A DNA stretch of 64,000 nucleotides from Aedes albopictus (GCF_035046485.1 NC_085136.1:223638853-223702852); one strand, 5' to 3'; shown: positions 34,091-45,890, numbered from the stretch's first letter. Program-made: numbers and translations. Notes: generated by a model not told the origin, from the sequence alone.

Positions 34091-34784
34091 TACCTCACGG
34101 CGGAGCGCTTCCGTAAATACTCCTTCTTCGAATTATGATGTCTTCTACTTCGAGGGTTTGGCCTTGGCATAGCCGTCGCTTCCTCTACCCGCTCCTTGCT
34201 GTTGTTGTAGTCGATACTGTAGCAAACCTCCTGGTGATCGCTGTGAGTGTAGCTGTCGTGTACTCTCCAGATCAAACTGCTTGTTAGGCCAGGACTACAA
34301 AAAATAACGTCAATAATCGACTTCGCACCGTTCCGACTATAGGTACTCTTGGTACCGACATTATCCAAGTCGACATCTAAGATGGCCAGTGTTTCTAGCA
34401 GCATCTGACCCCGCTGGTTCGTGAAACGGCTTCCCCATTCCACGGCCCAGGCATTAAAGTCACCCGCTATTACCACCGGCCTTCGCCCTGTTAGCACGGT
34501 CGTTAGGCGGTCCAGCATTTGCGTGAACCGTTCGATCGGCCACCGCGGAGGCGCATAACAGCTACAGAAGAAGACCTCGTTTACTTTGGCGACCACGAAG
34601 CCCTCATAGGTAGTAGATACCAACTCCTGGACGGGGTATTTACCCTTCGTCCATTAAACCGCCATTTTTCTGGTCCCATCCGTGACCCAATTGCCGTTGC
34701 CGGCGGGTACTCGGTATGGGTCCGATATGATGGCGATATCCGTCTCCCACTCAGAAACCACCTGACAAAGCAGTTGCTGAGCCG
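34090..34784 (-). pseudogene. R1-like LINE ORF2: endonuclease domain
   Basis: Translation shows DPYRVPAGNGNW-type N-terminal sequence (34700 region, frame-shifted), then SCYAPPR, RRPVVIAGDFNAWAVEWGS (the GDFNA metal-binding strand), STYSRNG, SIIDVIFCSP and THSDHQ (catalytic His/Asp pair region). This is the AP-like endonuclease that nicks the target for reverse transcription. The 5' tip of ORF2 (LNLNHCDA) lies on the other side of a 1.3-kb insert, at about 36085-36120. Confidence 0.85.
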
Positions 34785-36083
34785 TGTGACCAACCACTTT
34801 GTTCGTCCACTCTGATCATAGAGCTCGAACCCTTTCTCAGTAATAAAATTAAATAAATAAGAGGAAAAGTTAAAAGAAGAACACTTAGAGAGCTAGTAGG
34901 GATGATTACAAAAAATTATTTAAATAAAAATAATTAAATATCCTTAAAAATATAATATAACTTAAGCTAAAGATCCATGCAAATAACTTAATTTAATGCA
35001 AATAACCAGCTAGGAGACAAAAGGCGGCAAACGGTTTTTTTTTTGTCTGTATTAACGAGATTTTTAACCCTAGGCTAGTTCATCTCGGGAGCAAACGGTT
35101 AATTCAAAACACACTGTTTTAGGATTTATATTCAGTACCCCACTCAAACACGGCACTCACCATAACACAACGCTGGCGAATTTTGGTAGCAGCCCTGGCG
35201 ACCGCATATCGGGCAACCTACGGGGCCATGGAGTCCCGAAAAAAAGGCCTATTCACCGGTTCCTGGGAGGCCAACGAGCCACCGCTCGTTCACTTGGATT
35301 GTGACCAGAGAACATTCCACATCTCATACTCAAGCTCTGCAAAGTTTTTAATATAAAGTGCGGTGCAACGTAGTGTGCCATAGCCTAGAATTTGGGCATT
35401 ATTCTTGAGTGGTGAATCGGCACAGCAAAGTCCCTGCAATAAGGACTAACGAAGATCGATCGGTACCACCGATCAGTTTACTCCCAGGACTCCGTGGAAA
35501 GCAGTCCAAGTTGTGAGGGCTTGGCAAGATACCCGCCGTCGAAGTCGGAGGTCAGGCCACCGGCGGCTGAAGCACCGAAAATACCAAGCCGCTGAAAGGA
35601 CGACCAGATCGCTTGGGCGCGATCCAACGAAACGGACACCCCACCTACCCCCCCTCCCCCCCCCCCCTTTACGGGAACCAGAGGACAATAGGACCGACAG
35701 AAGCGATCCGGCATGGAGGACCGTGCAGCAGCCGGCATCGTGAGGACCGAAAGGAGCCAGCCGGCTTGGCGGACCCCAGTGACCCAGCGGGCCACGTGTA
35801 GATCGCGTGGCTACGATCCGCAACCTCAGGACTCCACCAGCCAGCTTCCAGCGACGGGCCCAACACTGACCCCCATACAAATCCGTGAGTAGAGTGTATT
35901 TGGTAGGAATCAGCTAGGAATGTTAGGGACGCTAGGGCCTTTTCAATAAACCGCCCTAAAAAGTTATTCTATCTTCTTTTAATTATTTCCTCTTTCCTCG
36001 AATTGCCTCGGCGTGGATGAGCCGACCCTGAGAATTGGGTAAGGGTTTTATGGGCTGAGCGGGCGTAAAAGTGACGAGTTACA
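34785..36083 (+). mobile_element. Candidate solo LTR (1.3 kb) inside the R1-like LINE
   Basis: The insert begins TGTGACC and ends GTTACA; flanks are GCCG (34781-34784) and GGCG (36084-36087), a 4-bp duplication with one mismatch. It splits ORF2 just after the LNLNHCDA start. An AATAAA signal lies at about 35945 and a C-rich tract at 35645-35668. TG...CA ends, about 1.3 kb length, no coding and a 4-bp duplication suggest a solo LTR of a Ty3/gypsy-type element in plus orientation, but no internal domains are present to confirm it. Confidence 0.5.
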
Positions 36084-36089
36084 GGCGCA

Positions 36090-37334
36090 TCACAGTGGTT
36101 CAGGTTCAGCTGCGTTACCTGCACTGTGATTTGTTGTTCGCTGCGGCTTTCTTCAAGGCCGGGCACCCTGGACCACCCATCGGATGTCTGTTTTCCGAGG
36201 TTTTCCCGGTACAGATTATGCAGATGGGTGGACTCGTGCAGCTTTGGGCCTTATGACCTTCAGCGCTGCATCACCTGCACAGTTTGCGCCTGTCGGGGCC
36301 TTTGCAGTCCCACGACTTGTGTCCTGGTTCCAGACACCTGAAGCAAACCTCTGCTAGCTCGTGGAATGTCAGGTGACATACACACCAGCCCACCTTTATG
36401 CTCCTACTTTTACGGACTTTTTGACGTCCGCCACAGGTAGCTGAACCAAAGCTATCTGTGTCCCTGCTGACCCTTTCCGTAGCTTAACGGCTGCGGCGGC
36501 CACCTGAACATCGCACTGTTTCCGCAGTGCCGTGACGAGCTATTCCACTTCGGTGATCTCATCAATGTTCTTGACCTTCAGAGTCGCCTCATGTGTATAA
36601 GCCCTCACCTGCACACCCTCACCAAGGACCTCTTCTGCCAGCCTCTTGTAGGCGGCGCCCTTGTATTTCTTCTGGCGCTTCAGCTCCAGGATCATCTCGT
36701 CCGTACGAGTACTTCTAATATTGCGTACGTCGGCACCAAGACCCTCAAGCTTGGCGTCGCTTCGCATCGTCTTCAAGACGTCCGAGTACTTGGATTGTTC
36801 CGTCTTGATGACGATCGCGTCGCCTTTCTCGCGCTTGGCATCTGCCCTCCTACGCCTTGGCTTAACGTCCTGCGCTACTACCTGCGGATTCGTCTTCTTC
36901 ATTTTCTTCCGCTCTACCTTCGTCCAAGGGGGGTCCTCCCCCTGGATCGCCCTGCTCTGTGGCTGCTGAGGGCCCACCAGTGGTCACAACCCCTTGTTCC
37001 CATCGTTCCGGCACGGGCCTGCCTTTTCAGGCCCACCCTTCCCAGCTTTCCGAGAACCCTGGCTGGGGTCCGACCTTCCGGCATTATTACCGACTTTCGG
37101 GGTAATGATTCGCCTGGCCTTGCGGGCACCGCCAGACAGCTCCTCACCTGACGGCTGCCTCGCCCGCTTCTGCGATTGCTTGCCCCGTTTAGGTGTCTCA
37201 CGAGCCTCAGTGTGGGGTTCGATTCCTGCTCCAGTGAGGGAAAACTTTTCGTCAAACGGAATTCTCCTTTGGGCCAATATATATGTGTTGTCCGTTGTCG
37301 AGTGTAGGTAATGTTCAGTCTGTAGAGACCGCAA
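36090..37334 (-). pseudogene. R1-like LINE ORF1 (zinc-knuckle RNA-binding protein)
   Basis: The minus strand encodes a long basic, low-complexity N-terminal region (36984-37334, rich in K, R, G), then KVERKKMKK (36920), a helical nucleic-acid-binding segment (36550-36800) and, near 36220-36400, three CCHC zinc knuckles, beginning CFRCLEPGHKSWDC, then CSAEGHKAQSC, then CIICTGKTSENRHPMGGPGC. This is the gag-like ORF1 protein that coats the retrotransposon RNA. An in-frame stop follows DGNKGL near 36983, and the middle knuckle follows another stop, so the copy is broken. ORF1-ORF2 order and orientation match the endonuclease fragment at 34090-34784. Confidence 0.85.
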
Positions 37335-37732
37335 GGTCGAAGACGGTGTAATTTTTTCAGGACACTTTTAAAATATCGTTTTGTAGTGCGCTTATGCCAT
37401 AGTACCCTCTTCCAGGGTATCTTTTCCTATTTAACTTCCCGTCCACATCCCTATCCTAATCGTAATGTCCTTGGTCCTTGGAAGATAACGTGCCTCTGGT
37501 GCCGGCCTGATATTCGATGATCACATTTGCAATAAGAATGCGACAAAGTTCCTTTATAGGAAGGACAGATATTACAACATATACTCGAAGATGGAGGTTT
37601 TTTGTTGTTGAATTGTGGTCAATCACTTGGTGCACCATTAATAACACAGAGCAATTCTTCAAATAGGGTTGTTGTTAAATTATTCGGCGTAATTGGTCAG
37701 TCGGGGTAATATCATAAGACCGTTTACCTAAC
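37335..37732. other. Unassigned stretch
   Basis: Upstream of ORF1 of the R1-like LINE; part may be its 5' untranslated region. Nothing else recognised. Confidence 0.3.
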
Positions 37733-37950
37733 TCTTTTTTTTTTCTTCATGGCTCTACGTTCCCACTGGAACTTGGCCTGTCTGATTTCTACTTAGTGTT
37801 CTTTGTAAATTTTCATAGTTATTAATTGAAGGGTTTTCTTTGCCTGTCATTTTAAGACTCGGGAGTCGAGAGAATTTTCCTTGTCGGAACGAGAATTGAA
37901 CCCGCCGTCTCTGGATTGGCTATCATAGCCAATAGGCTAACTGGAGACCT
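37733..37950 (-). mobile_element. tRNA-derived SINE, Feilai-like
   Basis: The minus strand has the head TCTCCAGTTAGCCTATTGGC (A-box-like), GGCGGGTTCAATTCTCG (B-box), body AATAACTATGAAAATTTAC, AACACTAAG and the A-rich tail (plus-strand poly-T at 37737-37747). Same order as 18662-18930. Confidence 0.75.
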
Positions 37951-38224
37951 TACTCTGGAACATTTATATTCCGGAAGAACGCGAATTCGAAAACATTTGC
38001 TTTGGCTCAGCCGGTGCAATCTCAATTGACAGGCATATTGGTATACATAAAAAATCACGTTAGCCAGTTGATCGTTCTAAGTATTTGACAAGACGAAGAC
38101 CTTTCCAAGTTGCAACGTCCACCTCCTCACCTATGTAACACTTTTTGTATGCGAACTCTATCATGTTTTTATGTGTCGTCGCTGAACACCACCCTCCCCC
38201 TTTATAATGTGATGAAATTTGTGA

Positions 38225-38312
38225 AGATTCCATAACAGTGAAAATTCTTAAAGGACTCTAAGCAAGCTCTGTCCCTATTGGCATGCTACGCCAATAAGAT
38301 ATAGAAGAAGCA
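38225..38312 (+). mobile_element. SINE 3' end fragment
   Basis: AAGCTCTGTCCCTATTGGC and CTACGCCAATAAGATATAGAAGAAGC match the 3' body and tail of the Feilai-like SINE; the tRNA head is absent. Confidence 0.65.
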
Positions 38313-40105
38313 GATCTCCCCTATGCGAGAAATTGTTAATAAGTCTAGTGAATTACTAGAAAGTTTTTTCGGGGATATTTCTGAGAGCTTATTTTGGAAT
38401 AATCAAAATGATGCATCTGAAGTTATTTTTTCAAGACTCAGTACTTTCTTAGGATTTGACAAATGACCTCATCTATTAAAAAAAACAAAAATGATTTTTT
38501 ACAGAGGTTAAGAAGATGTCTCATAAATCATCATAATCTACCATTCAATTTGCCTTGAAACGCTTTCAAAAGAGCCTAAAAACTCCAACATCTCTGTTTT
38601 ACGAAAAACCAAATGCACAATCCTCATTACAATTGAGCGGGCGCAAATGGTCAGAAAAACAAGAAAACAAAAATACCCAAGAAAAATACCGCAAATTCCT
38701 AAGCTTGACCGAAAAGTTCTGTTCCGAGGAAGCACACTCACTTCTATACACACAAGGCAGGGCGGCGCGCGGCTGAACAATTATTCCATTCCTCAAAATT
38801 CCATCTCGATTCTCGAACCCGGCAGATTGCACAAAACTCCCAACAGGCACAGAAAAAGCAGACACCAGTCAGTGGTGGTTCTCTCCATCAGAGGGGTTGA
38901 GGTGGGCTTGTTCCGGGCGGAAAGGATGGTGCATTCCGATCCGAGTTGCAAAGTTGGTTCCTTGCTTTCCCTGAACGTGACTTTTGGGCTGTGCCTGCCT
39001 GTGGAGGAAGGCAGCTGGTTGTGTGTGTGGAGTGGTGGTGAAATCAGTATGGCGAATTCTGCGGAGGAGAATCAAGCGGCTAAGAATCTTGCATATAATA
39101 GAGAGGAATTTAATTTGTGCTCGGAGTCGGCAAAGAATATCGTAACTTGCCGGAAGAAGCATGCTCAATGGTACAGACAAGGCAGGGTAGGTACCTTTGG
39201 CGCGCAGCACACGATGGCATTCGAGTTGGATGTACTTTGTTTCTTGGAGTGACGACGGACGGAGATGGTAATGCATGGAAGGGATGGGACAAGCTGTCAA
39301 GTATTATGAGGGAAATAGTTGAGTGCCAAAGTGGGACAAAGAACGTCGTTGGGGTCTAGAGAGTGACGGAAATCGACACGTGCAAGGTGAGACGGGCTGA
39401 GAAATGGTATTTTCTTGAGTATTTAATGAACATTACTCGAATAGTTCTGGATCCACTGACTGCTATTGAATAAGGGAATGATGGAATTAATGTTGGTGTG
39501 GGGAATAGCTAAATAATGGAGTGTAGTTATAGCTCATATTTTCAAGAACCTTGACAATGGTCAATCAATTGCAACCGCTATTAGGTCCGTTTTTTCTATG
39601 GTGAGATTCGTTCTACGCCACTGCTTTGCAGTCTATTCAGTTACACGCATACAGCATTTACAAAAGCTATTTCATTTTCAGGATTAGCTCGAAAAACATG
39701 GTAGACACGAAATGTTGTTAGAATCTGCACAAGAGCTGTGCAGATAAGAAGCTAGCTTATGTTTCATTAACATAAGAAAGTGGTGAAGCATCCGATATAA
39801 GCCTAAACACAAATTAAATCGACCTCAGCAAACGAATTGCCGAGAATCCAATAGCCGAAAATCCGGACATTGTTTTCACTACATCTCGGTAGAATTTATA
39901 TCGAGATGTCGTTTAAACTTTGCCTGTTGGATTTCCGGCAAACCGTTTACCAAGAACAACTTCTGATTTTAGGTTTGTATGAATGCAAGCCGGTAGGAGC
40001 GACTATTGGTATTACGAAGTTTTGTTTATCGGCTGGACAAACTTAAATAATTGATTTATCCTATCTAATCTCCTATGACGTTTTGGTACTTGGATCGGAC
40101 CATCT
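38313..40105. other. Unassigned stretch containing a 201-codon open frame
   Basis: The frame at 38647-39252 (plus) is the longest here. It starts with a basic segment (MVRKTRKQKYPRK) and shows no domain, signal peptide or repeat I recognise. Open frames of this size can arise by chance in this composition, so I do not call it a gene. No mobile-element ends were seen. Confidence 0.25.
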
Positions 40106-40109
40106 TCAG

Positions 40110-40575
40110 GGCTCGATTTTCGACCACTATCTGGTGATGGTCAAACTGCGCCCAAAACATTCCGTTATCAATGATGTACAAAACCGGTGACTGCTACGGT
40201 ACAACATTGAGCGACTAAAGCAACCGGATGGGGCCTCAGCATACGTGCGGGTTCTCGAGGCAGCGTTGCCAGACGAGGGCGAGCTCGATGTGACCCTCCT
40301 AGAGGGCTGCTGCAGAACAGTAACAGCACACATCGTCGACGCAGCCGAGAGCAACCATCGGGTACGTGAAAAGGAGCCGACGAAACGAATGGTTCGACGA
40401 GGAGCGTCGAACGATTTTGGAGGAGAATAACGTAGCACAGGCGGTAATGCTGCAGCAAGGAACCCGGCAGAACGTATAATGTTACAAACAGAAGCGGAAG
40501 CACCAAACTCACCTTTTTCAGGGGAAAAAGCGCCGCCTGACAGAAGCGGTGTGTAAGGAAATGGAACTGCTGTGC
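40110..40575 (+). pseudogene. RTE-like LINE fragment (endonuclease end and linker)
   Basis: Plus strand, shifting frames: DHYLVMVKLRPK-type sequence near 40125, ALPDEGELD near 40265, VMLQQGTRQN near 40445 and EMELLC-like near 40560. Homologous to 29600-30060 of the minus-strand copy; truncated at both sides and more diverged. Confidence 0.75.
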
Positions 40576-40719
40576 TGTGGATATTTAACACCATTTTGAA
40601 ATCCTAGATGGTGAACCATATCCTAGATGGCGACCGCAGAATGCTAGTTTGAGCTATGATACCAGCAATATGGGTATCTATCGTTCGGGCTTGATGAGTA
40701 AAAAAGTAAAGGGTGATGT

Positions 40720-40915
40720 AGAGAGTCAGGGTAGATGGTAGTAGAGGGTACGGTAAAGGATAAGGCAGTGGTTATGGTAGAGGATAGGGTAGAGGGTAAG
40801 ACAGATGGTAGGGTTAAAGGTTATGATAGAGCGTAGGATAAATATAGAGTTGGGATAGAGGGCAGAGAAGATAGTGAGGTAGAGGCTAGAGAGTAGGGTG
40901 AAGAATGGGGATGAT
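40720..40915 (+). repeat. GGTAGAGGRTA minisatellite
   Basis: Degenerate tandem copies of a roughly 10-16-bp unit (AGGGTAGATGGTAGTAG, GAGGATAGGGTAGAGGGTAAG and so on), purine-rich on the plus strand. It lies between an RTE fragment and the 12-bp minisatellite. Confidence 0.7.
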
Positions 40916-40919
40916 ATGA

Positions 40920-41860
40920 GGTTTTTTACGAGATACCTTCAGGAATTCTTTCCGGGATTTCTTCAGGCATTCCTTTCGAGAATCTTCCCAGGTTTCCTCC
41001 CGGGATTCCTTCAGATATTGCTTCCGGATTTGCTGTACGTATTGCTCCGGGGTTCTCTTCAGGGATTTTTGCAGGGGTTGCATTGGAAAATCCTGAAAGA
41101 ATTCTTTTATTTATTCTTTTCTACATTCCTTCAGGGATTAGTGCTGGAATTCCTTCAAAGATTCCTTCCATGATTTATTCTGTGATTCCCTAAGGGATTC
41201 CTCCCGGAATAAAATATGAAAAAGTATAGATTTCTGCCGAGATTTTTTCAGGCAATCCTAGACCATCAGTAGGTCGGCTCTAAAGGCACGTTCTCCTCCA
41301 TTTGGGAAATTTGTGCCAATCTTAGACCATAGAGACATCTTCTATGGTTCTTGCAGGAATTCTTGCTCAGCTTCCAGCCGGCATTCCTGTCATGATCCTT
41401 CCAATGATTCCATCAAGTAGTCTTTACGGGATTCCTTCAGTTATAACTTCAGGGATTTATGCCAGAATTGCTTTAGGAAATCCTGAAAGGATTCTTTCAG
41501 AAACTCTAGCCACCATTATGCAGCATTACTTCACAGATTCATCCTAGTTCACTTTCAAAGTGTTCTGTTTTAATATATTCAGAGAATCCTAGTGAAATTT
41601 TTTCAGGTATACGTGCCGGGATCCTTGCTGGCTTCTCGGGAGTTTTTCAGGCATTCCTCTCGGGATTTTTTCTAGGATTATTTCAGGAATTCCTACCAAA
41701 CTTTCAGCTGAATTTCCTCTCAGAATTCTACCAGATATGCCTCCCAGAATTCCTTCAGTAAATCCTCCCAGGATCCCTTCTGGAATTTTGACCGGAATTG
41801 TTTTGGAAAATCTTGAAAGGTTGTGGTCAGCATTCCTTTAGGGATTTATAAACATGCAAT
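40920..41860. repeat. 12-bp minisatellite, reverse orientation
   Basis: Units such as GGAATTCTTTCCGGGATTTC and CCTTCAGGGATTCC at 12-15-bp spacing, the complement of the array at 25020. Interrupted around 41220-41340 by other sequence. The frames at 40898-41173 and 41344-41547 are repeat translations. Confidence 0.7.
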
Positions 41861-41863
41861 ATT

Positions 41864-42098
41864 TCTAGACTAACATTTGAAAAGGGCGGAACAACCATTG
41901 CAAAGTCTCACTTGTTCCGTCCCTCCTGGGCGTATTTCAATATTTTTATGGAAACTTTTCCCGTTAACAGATAGAGGGGAGTCAGATATATCTGTTACTG
42001 GTAAAAGATTTCATGAATAAGGGGGGGTAAGCCTAGGAGGGACGGAAGAAGCAGAAATTCGAAATGGCTGTTACGTCCTTTTCAAATGTTGGTCTAGA
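41864..42098. mobile_element. MITE, 235 bp, related to 7885-8125
   Basis: Ends TCTAGACTAACATTTGAAAA and the near-complement ending GGTCTAGA; arms extend through GGGCGGAACA and CTTGTTCCGTCCCTCCTGGG. The terminal core AACATTTGAAAAGGGCG matches the other MITE's AACATTTCAAAAGGGCG, and both lie in 12-bp minisatellite DNA. Confidence 0.75.
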
Positions 42099-42128
42099 TT
42101 TCTGAAAATTTTACGTATGGTGAGCAGT

Positions 42129-42520
42129 GCTAAAAATTTCATTTCGTCATATCTAAATTCAACCACCTACAGCTCAGTTTAGAAGCTGAACCTGAAAATA
42201 TGGAATATGAAAAACTTGTGCAGCTATACCAGTTCTGCAAAAAAGTCACGGAAAAACATCTATTTTTTGAATATTCAAGGTAATTGTCACGGACTAGCTT
42301 TGAAAAATGCCAATCGATATTCACCGTGAATATCATTGGCATTTTTCGAAGGTAGTCCGTGACATTCACCTCAAATATTCGAAAAATAGCGGGTTTTCCG
42401 TGACTTTCTAGCAGAACTGGTGTAGCCACACAAGTTTTTCATATACCATATTCTCAAGTTCAGCTTCTAAAATGAGCTGAAGGTGGTTGAATTTGGATAT
42501 GACGAAATGAAATTCAGCAT
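42129..42520. mobile_element. Long-TIR palindromic element, 392 bp
   Basis: Almost the whole element is an inverted repeat: GCTAAAAATTTCATTTCGTC at the left pairs with GACGAAATGAAATTCAGC at the right, and arms continue for about 190 nt to a short centre near 42315. Flanks are TGGTGAGCAGT (42118-42128) and TGGTGAGCACT (42521-42531), an 11-bp direct repeat with one mismatch. Long arms and a 9-11-bp duplication recall Mutator-like or foldback elements. Confidence 0.75.
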
Positions 42521-42574
42521 TGGTGAGCACTGAATGAAATATTCAATTACGTTATCAGAAATCATTATTTGTGT

Positions 42575-43855
42575 AGAATGCTGGCTACAAAGTGCTATCT
42601 CAGATCAACTTCCGTCGTCTGTCACCTGAAACGAATGAGTTCGTGGGAAGTTATCAAGCCGGCTTCATCGACGGCCGGGCAACAACAAACCAGATCTTCA
42701 CCGTACGGCAAATCCTCCAGATATGCCCTGAATTGCAGGGTCCTAACGCATCACCTGTTCATCGACCTTGAAGCGGCATACAACAGTATTGATCGCACAG
42801 AGCTATGGAAAATCACGGACAAAAAACGGCTTTCCTGGGAAGCTTACAAGACTGTTTAAAGCAACCATGGACGGTGTGCACAACTGCATAAGAATTTCGG
42901 GCAAACTATCCAGTTCATTCGAATCGCGCCGGGAACTGCGACAAGGTGACGAACTCTCATGCCTACTCTTCAGCATCGCTCTGGAAGGTGTGATGCGACG
43001 AGCCGGGCTCAACAGCCGGGTAACGATTTTCATAAAATCCGGTCAATTTATGTGCTTCACGGACGACATGGACATCATTGCCAAAACATTTGGAACGGTG
43101 GCAGAACTATACACCCGCCCAAAACGCGAAGCAACATAGGTCGGATTGTTGATGTATGCGTCCAAACAAAGTACATGCTGGCAGGCGGAACCGAAAACAA
43201 CCGGGTCCGTCTAGGTAGTAATGTGACGATAGACGGAGATAACTTCAAGGTGGTGGAGGAATGCGTCTATTTCGGATCTTTACTGACGGTTGACAGCAAC
43301 GCTAGCCGTGAAATATAACGGCGCATCATCAGTGGAAGTCGTGCCTACTACCGTAACGGGCTCCAGAAGAAGCTGCGGTCAAAAAAGATTCACCCACGCA
43401 CCAAGTGCATCATGTACAAAGCGCTAATAAGACCGGTGGTCCTCTGTGGACACGAGTTATGGACCATACTTGAGGAGGACCTGCAAGCACTTGAAGTTTT
43501 CGAGCGACGCGTGCTAAGGACGATCCTCAGTGGTGTGCAGGCGAATGCTGGGTGGCGAACTTTACGGCGAACCCAGCATCCAGAAGGTGGTCAATGCTGG
43601 AAGGATATGGTGGCAGGGCATGTTGCAAATATACTGGACAACAACCCTGCAAAGTTGATGCTCGCGACTGATCCGATTGGTATAACAAGAAGGTGTGGAG
43701 CGCAAAGAGCACGATGGGTGGACCAGGTAGAACGTGACTTGGCGAACATTGGGCGTGACCGAGGATGGAGATCGGCAGCCACGAACCGTTTATTATGGAG
43801 AAATATTCTTGATTCTTCATCTTGAATTTGATGTAATACTAAATAAATGAAAGTA
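42575..43855 (+). pseudogene. RTE-like LINE fragment (RT to 3' end)
   Basis: Plus strand: KCYLRSTSVVCHLKRMSSWEV (42580), the FIDLEAAYNSIDR motif (42755), RELRQGDELSC (42935), then CFTDDMDII near 43050, where the catalytic FADD of the sister copy reads FTDD, and LCGHELWTI (43440) to the C-terminal RWVDQVERDLANIG (43715). At least four frameshifts or stops. The 3' tail is AATACTAAATAAATGAAAG. Catalytically dead by both frame and motif. Confidence 0.85.
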
Positions 43856-44245
43856 AAAATGAACTTAACCGAGTCCCAAAGAAGTCGATTAAAAAGTTAT
43901 GTTGTAGAAAAAGTTTATCTACATCTACAAAAACGAAGTGTTTTCATACTTCATGTTTGCAGATTTATGGTCAATTTTGGTTCACAATCGATGTGCCTAT
44001 CTGGGATAGGCTGTTAGAGCTGATGTAAAAAAGACTAGAGCGTAAATTAAACCTCAACACAAAGAACCTTGAAGAAGCATCCTGTTGAACAGTAGAAACG
44101 GTCAGCCTAGTTAGTTCAGAAACGAATATAACAACAATTGCGTTGCTGATAAGCATACATGGTTGTGGTACATTTTCCACTGACACAGGCAATCAGTAAT
44201 GCTATTCATAGTTTAATGAAACAACTGCTACTGGCACTACGCAGC
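43856..44245. other. Unassigned stretch
   Basis: Nothing recognised. Confidence 0.3.
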
Positions 44246-45105
44246 TAGGGGGATTAGGGGCATAATGGACACCCGGGGCGAAATGGACACCCCTGTTTTT
44301 GCCGAAACCTTTGACTTTTGTGTAAAACTTTTAATGCATAAGTGTAAAGGAACAAGTCATGGTTCTATTTTTCAAAAGTACCATATATATTGCTCCAAAA
44401 TAACCAAAATATCATAGAATTTGAAATATGTTTTTCATATGGTGAAATTCTTATAATTTCGAAGCAGCATCAAATAAGGTATTACGAGTGTTGGAGTGTG
44501 TCCACCATAAAAACAAGTGAATTGTTACCTTATCTACATGTATACGAAGATTTAGCAATGGATGAAGTATTTTATTTTTGATCAGAATTTACTTAAAATA
44601 ACAATTTTAATGTTGTTGTCGATTCGGGGCGAAATGAACACTGGCAATCACGAATGGATGTACGTGCATTGCATACTGTTAGGCATTGAAGAAAGTTTGG
44701 AAACAATCAATCCGATTATTTTAGCCTAAAGTTTATTTAATTAACTTTGATGTTATGTAAACTCGCCTAAGATGGAGTATTATATCTGTGGTATTGATCT
44801 CCGTAGGCAAATTACTTAACTGGTCGATTTAACCACAGATTTATCATAAAGTATGCAGAGGTGTCCATTATGCCCCGATGGGTGTCCGTTTCGCCCCGTA
44901 CCATTCCTGCTAGGCCCAAAAAACACACGGTTTACAATTCATTGTTTCTTCACAATAATGACATTCTACCTGCTGTAAATAATTGAAATACGTAGGAAAC
45001 AAGTTAAAGTTTAAAGCCAACTGATAATATGTGAAGTTATTGTCTGTTAAACAGGCCTAACATACTCATTTGCTTAGGGTGTCCATTATGCCCCTAATCC
45101 CCCTA
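44246..45105. mobile_element. TA-flanked element with GGGGCATAATGGACACC ends (856 bp)
   Basis: TA at 44246-44247 and 45104-45105 flank GGGGGATTAGGGGCATAATG and its complement ending CATTATGCCCCTAATCCCCC. Sub-terminal repeats of GGGGCGAAATGGACACC occur at 44276 and, inverted, at 44863-44905. No transposase. The design (TA target, sub-terminal repeat arrays) parallels the 4.18-kb element at 19427-23607. Confidence 0.8.
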
Positions 45106-45890
45106 TCTATGCTCCATTCTAGAGAAAGTTAACATTAATAGTAATATTTCAACTAGCCTTTACAACTGCTAAAGTAATGTTGGATGTACGTAATAGCCAA
45201 TGTAAAGTTGTTTGAATAACATCAATGACGAATCACAGTACTTGCTATGTACTTGTCAGTAATCATCATCAAAGGCTATTCATTACCTAATGTAATTGAA
45301 ACCATATGCCCAAAGCCCACCAAAGGCTTCAAAACCGGTATGCTAAAAGCCATCACTAGTACTACTTGAAGACACCGCTCGCAGCTGCATCCGCCCACAT
45401 TTCCTGTGACACTAATTAAATCATACCACAATTCAACCATGTTCTTCCCTCCGAAGCTTCCGGTCATCGGAAAATTTACGACTCCACGCTGGCAAATGAC
45501 GACAACGATGGTCGGTCGTGTCAGAAACCATGGTTTGACGAATTTCAGATGTTGGAGCTGAACAAACACACTTTAGCGGTCTTTAGTGGGGCCTGGATTG
45601 TGCAAGCTAATATCACTGTTTTGGCACCGCAGTTACGACACAACCAACACGAGGACGACGACGACAACGACGATGCCGATGGACAGGATCCGTTTGTTTG
45701 TCCTTGCACACCGTCTGTCCAGCACCCATCCTCCATTTCATTGATCGCCTAGTCCCTGCTCTAAACTTGTGATGGCAATGGTGGTGTCGTTGATGGAGTA
45801 TTTTATGCAACAAATGAATACATCATACAATATTGAAAATAGCTTAAGGGAGAACAGTTCTCCAGTTACTAGAACTACTTCATACTCAAT
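45106..45890. other. Unassigned stretch
   Basis: No gene recognised; short GACGACGACGACAACGACGA run at 45654-45675. Confidence 0.3.

Noticed and set aside
35473..35880. 135-codon minus frame rich in G, R and S
   Set aside because: It overlaps a GC-rich, C-run-containing part of the LTR-like insert and mirrors frames on the other strand; no domain.
38647..39252. 201-codon plus-strand frame as a host gene
   Set aside because: No domain, start context or homologue recognised, and such lengths are plausible by chance in this composition; noted only in the surrounding stretch.
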